Positions 60,912-64,000 of a stretch of DNA of 64,000 nt are shown here, piece after piece. The translations under genes were made by a program, and so were the position numbers. The number at the start of each line of letters is the position of its first letter. Positions within the stretch are counted from its first letter, which is position 1. A model generated the notes under the pieces. That model made no database searches. It was not told the origin of the DNA and worked only from the letters and a program-made list of their open reading frames with translations. This stretch comes from Phorcus lineatus (taxonomy: Eukaryota; Mollusca; Gastropoda; Trochida; Trochidae): the NCBI GenBank assembly GCA_921293015.1, contig OV121081.1, positions 64,621,022 to 64,685,021 on the forward strand. The letters are read 5' to 3'.

Positions 60912-62919
60912 TCTAAATTAAGCATATATATGTACGACATTTATTTACATTTAACTTGCTTTTTCGCAGTAATTGTAATATAAACTTAAAATATGAAGAA
61001 AAAATTTCTTGTTTTCTCAAATAGTGAAGTCTGATGATGGTTGTCCATATTCTGTCTACCTTTTCATATCATTTTTTAAAAATGTTAACCGTTGGTAATA
61101 TAACTGGAACGAAACTCTTAACAGAAGATATAACAAAGCAACTAAAAAGGGATATTATTAGGATTCTTCAAATGTAATCTCAATCAAACATTTTTTATCA
61201 CCATGGTCCGCTTCTCTTTCAATATACATATTTGAAGTAACAACATAACAGTTTTCCGAAAAATATATCACAAAAGAAAATATTGTGAAGTAATCAAGAC
61301 TTTTTCCTTTAAAGTGTATTTTCTAATGGTCTCTTGAATATTCAATCTAAATAATTTCTAAATAATAACTGCTAACAGTTCCTAATCATGACAAAAGAAT
61401 CTATGAATTATTTACCTTTCCGCACTGAAACTCAAAACAAAATATTCCGTAAGAGGGAGTACCTGCTCTTTTGGCGTGTGGACTGGATATGGTTCTCACC
61501 TGCAGTGTTTTACTTACCATTACATACACTAATCACAGTACAGGTTTCCCTCCTGCAATCGGATTACCTTCAGATTTGGTCAACCCTTCAGCCAAATATA
61601 ATGCTACAACTATAAATCTCTTTCTCCTGACCTCGTAAGCAATAATCCCTTGAAGAGTCGATCACTCTACTAATGAACTACTGTTAAAAAGCTTCGTTTC
61701 AAATTCGTTCAGACATGAACAATGTTGATATTTCTTATCTTATTATGAAAAGTGTGGATTGTGCTGCTGCAAATATGACGATTAATTCTTGAACCCCGTT
61801 GTTAATACATATATGTAGGTTTGAGAAAAAGAAATGGACAAAAGGTTTACCGTAGATAATTCATCTATTCGTTCTACGAATATAATAATGCTAAAAAAAG
61901 TTTTCCACCATTCCACTGGTGGGGGTAAAGTGTTAACAACACGTAGGCGACAGTGATAATGTCATTGCGCTCATTAACAGGTGGGTTTCAGGCTCTCGAT
62001 TTAACTGATGAGTGATGTCGGTCGTTATTAATTTTAATTTGAAGATAACCATTCTGAAATCCGTGAACAGATTATCAACCAAATCGAATGCTTAATGAAG
62101 ATGGAAGCTCTTAGCAGAACCTCGTTCATTCATTTAGCTTTGGTCACTAAGCTACTACCATCATGGTTTCTTCGAGGCATTGGCATCGCGATCCGACTCG
62201 CAGGCAAAATAACCTAGCCAGCTCTGAGCAAGGTAACATGGTTCTCCATTTGCGCATCATACTTTTAGAACGAGAGAACAAAGTGCTCAAAGAGAACCAT
62301 GAAGTCTAATTAAGAAATACGCTGAACTTTACACGCGCGGAGTTATTGTCCAAACATTACCAGCAGTAAATAACTTATCTCAAATTTGAGATGCATAGAG
62401 ATTCTATTCACATATACCAAGACAAAATATGTCTTGAAATATTATAAGATCAAAACAATGACACCGCTGCTAAGGACAGTGAACTGAATAAACGGAAATC
62501 TGGACAATAATTGACGTCATTGCAATTGTTTTAAGCAACGACTGATAACACCGAGACGTTTTAAGTCATTACGTTTATGAGTGGGTTATGCGTGCAAATA
62601 TAAGCAGTGGATTGACCTATTGTGTTGTTAAAACAAATAATGACCCACGAGTAGGGCAGATTGCTTATATACTGACGACAGTAATGAATTGGTTGTTTTT
62701 AGATTCGAATAAAACAATGCACCTTGGCTGAAATAGAAGAGAGTTGAGTTGCTTATTTCGGCACATAATGTTAGCCCCTTGTTAATGATTGTAATTGTGT
62801 TTAAATGATATTCGTTTCTTTGGTCGGTTTGTCGTTCCCGGCCAAACGAAGTTTTCGGGGATACTAGAAAATAACCTCCGTCCGTCAGTGCGTTCGAGCT
62901 ATTCTTTTCCGAACAAGTC
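60912..62919. other. Upstream region of the channel gene
   Basis: A possible 3' splice site (AATTTAG) sits directly before the ATG, so an untranslated first exon may lie here. No coding region or clear promoter element was recognised. Confidence 0.35.
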
Positions 62920-63850
62920 AAGAGCCACAGGGCCTAGCTCATTGAAACTTCATATGGAACAATAAGCATATAAAGTGGTATCCATTGGGGTTTTAAAGCG
63001 CTTCCTACATATATTTTTGGCCGTAATCATGAAAACGCAACCTAAATCTTTTTATTACTTAAAGCCTGTAAGTCGTAGTTCATAGAAACTTAGTATATGA
63101 ACAATCATAAAATGTAGTGCTGCCTTTAGGGGTTTTCAAATTATTCCTGATATTAGTTTTGGGCGTTTCCATGAAAATGTAACAATTTGGATTCCGGAAA
63201 AGAATCCAGAAATTATAAGGATTATCTCATTGAAAGTTAGTTTATGGCATAACCACTGTATTTAGTGGTGCTTTTGGAGTTCAACTGTTTTCAGCCATTC
63301 CTTGTTAAAACAAACTTGAATTTGGTTTCTGAGCCATAATGCCTTAAGAATTGAAACTGCTACATAGAACAATTGCCTTTTCGGAGCTTTTAACTTATTC
63401 CTACTTTACTTTTGGCAGATTCCTTAAAAACATTGTTTAGAATATTGATGAACCAGAACCCAAAAACCATAAGGCCTAGCTCATTGGTATAAAATTGGCA
63501 TGTATAATCAGCATGCGTTGAGGTACCTTTGGGGGTTTTGACTTCTACCGAATTCTAGTTTTGGCTATTTCCAAGGAAACACAAACTACAATGCTGTTTC
63601 CAAGGTTGAACCGTAAAACCTTAACCTTAACGCTACGCACAATGAAACTTAAATCTTATCACCCATGATCTCCTTATGATAGTTCACAGTTTAGTTTTTA
63701 ATTTGAGTGTCCATAGAAAATACCAAAAATAAATGTAGGAAGAATTTTAAAACCCCAAAAGCCACTCCTTTACATCATGATTACTCCACATACAAAGTTT
63801 CACTTAGTTAGGCCTTATGGTTTTTTAGTTCTAGACCAGAACAGAATTCA
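62920..63850. repeat. Degenerate tandem array with an inverted terminal copy
   Basis: At least five diverged units of about 115-145 bp repeat the order GCC-TAAGGCCTAGCTCATTG, GAAACTT, GTGGTGCCTTTGGGGTTTT, TTATTCCTA, TAGTTTTGGCC, TTTCCATGAAAA. Examples start near 62927, 63063, 63218, 63335 and 63465. Near 63743-63840 the unit recurs in reverse orientation (AACCCCAAAAGCCACTCC, then GTTTCACTTAGTTAGGCCTT). Non-coding; the family was not identified. Confidence 0.6.
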
Positions 63851-64000
63851 CAGGGAGGCAAATGAGGATTGACAGACAGGGGTAATTTCTATATCACCAA
63901 AAACTTTGGCTGTGATAAAAAGCAGTCAGAGTCAGGTTGAGGTCATTTTTATATCAAAAAAAACTTTGAGTTTTGAGTAGGGTGGAAGGGGTTAATTAAG

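Overview
This is an AT-rich animal nuclear genome window (introns with GT/AG ends, SINE/LINE remnants, many short inverted-repeat elements, long intergenic spacers). A molluscan or other lophotrochozoan genome is my best guess. It rests on the DEG/ENaC channel, the style of tRNA-headed SINE, the abundance of MITEs, and a recurring GGGAGATAAC motif (near 8442 and 12569 on the + strand, and 54425 on the - strand). This is an impression from sequence style, not a database result. Nothing bacterial was seen: no operons, no CRISPR arrays.

Three protein-coding genes can be supported. (1) 1488-2798 (+): a single-exon ORF for a 436-residue F-box protein with a leucine-rich C-terminal half; its start follows a likely 3' splice site and an in-frame stop. 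(2) 18360-33283 (+): a three-exon gene that I assembled from splice sites with matching phases. It encodes a 320-residue secreted protein with a signal peptide, a PAN/apple-like domain and a four-repeat hemopexin-like domain; intron 1 is 12.4 kb. (3) 60911-45645 (-): a twelve-exon gene that I assembled across 15 kb. All eleven junctions keep the frame and give a 757-residue DEG/ENaC (ASIC/FaNaC/degenerin-type) cation channel subunit. Its fourteen extracellular cysteines fall in the ASIC pattern. The pore motif, the N-terminal gating motif and the long cytoplasmic tail are unusual.

Layout: 1-1.5 kb F-box upstream region; 1.5-2.8 kb F-box gene; 2.8-18.3 kb spacer with two MITEs, a 213-bp palindrome carrying a hammerhead-ribozyme-like core (probably Penelope-like), a TTAA-type MITE, a LINE 3' end, a short inserted element with 14-bp direct repeats and a 33-bp satellite; 18.4-33.3 kb PAN/hemopexin gene, whose large intron holds a 173-bp palindrome, two neighbouring piggyBac-type MITEs and degenerate copies of the exon edges; 33.3-45.6 kb spacer with old segmental duplications and a SINE with perfect target-site duplications; 45.6-60.9 kb channel gene with a MITE, a 50-bp tandem repeat and a decayed LINE in its introns; 60.9-64 kb spacer ending in a degenerate repeat array.

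The three genes are independent transcription units, with no sign that they act together. The PAN/hemopexin gene and the channel gene converge across about 12 kb. Exon structures were assembled by eye without transcript data.
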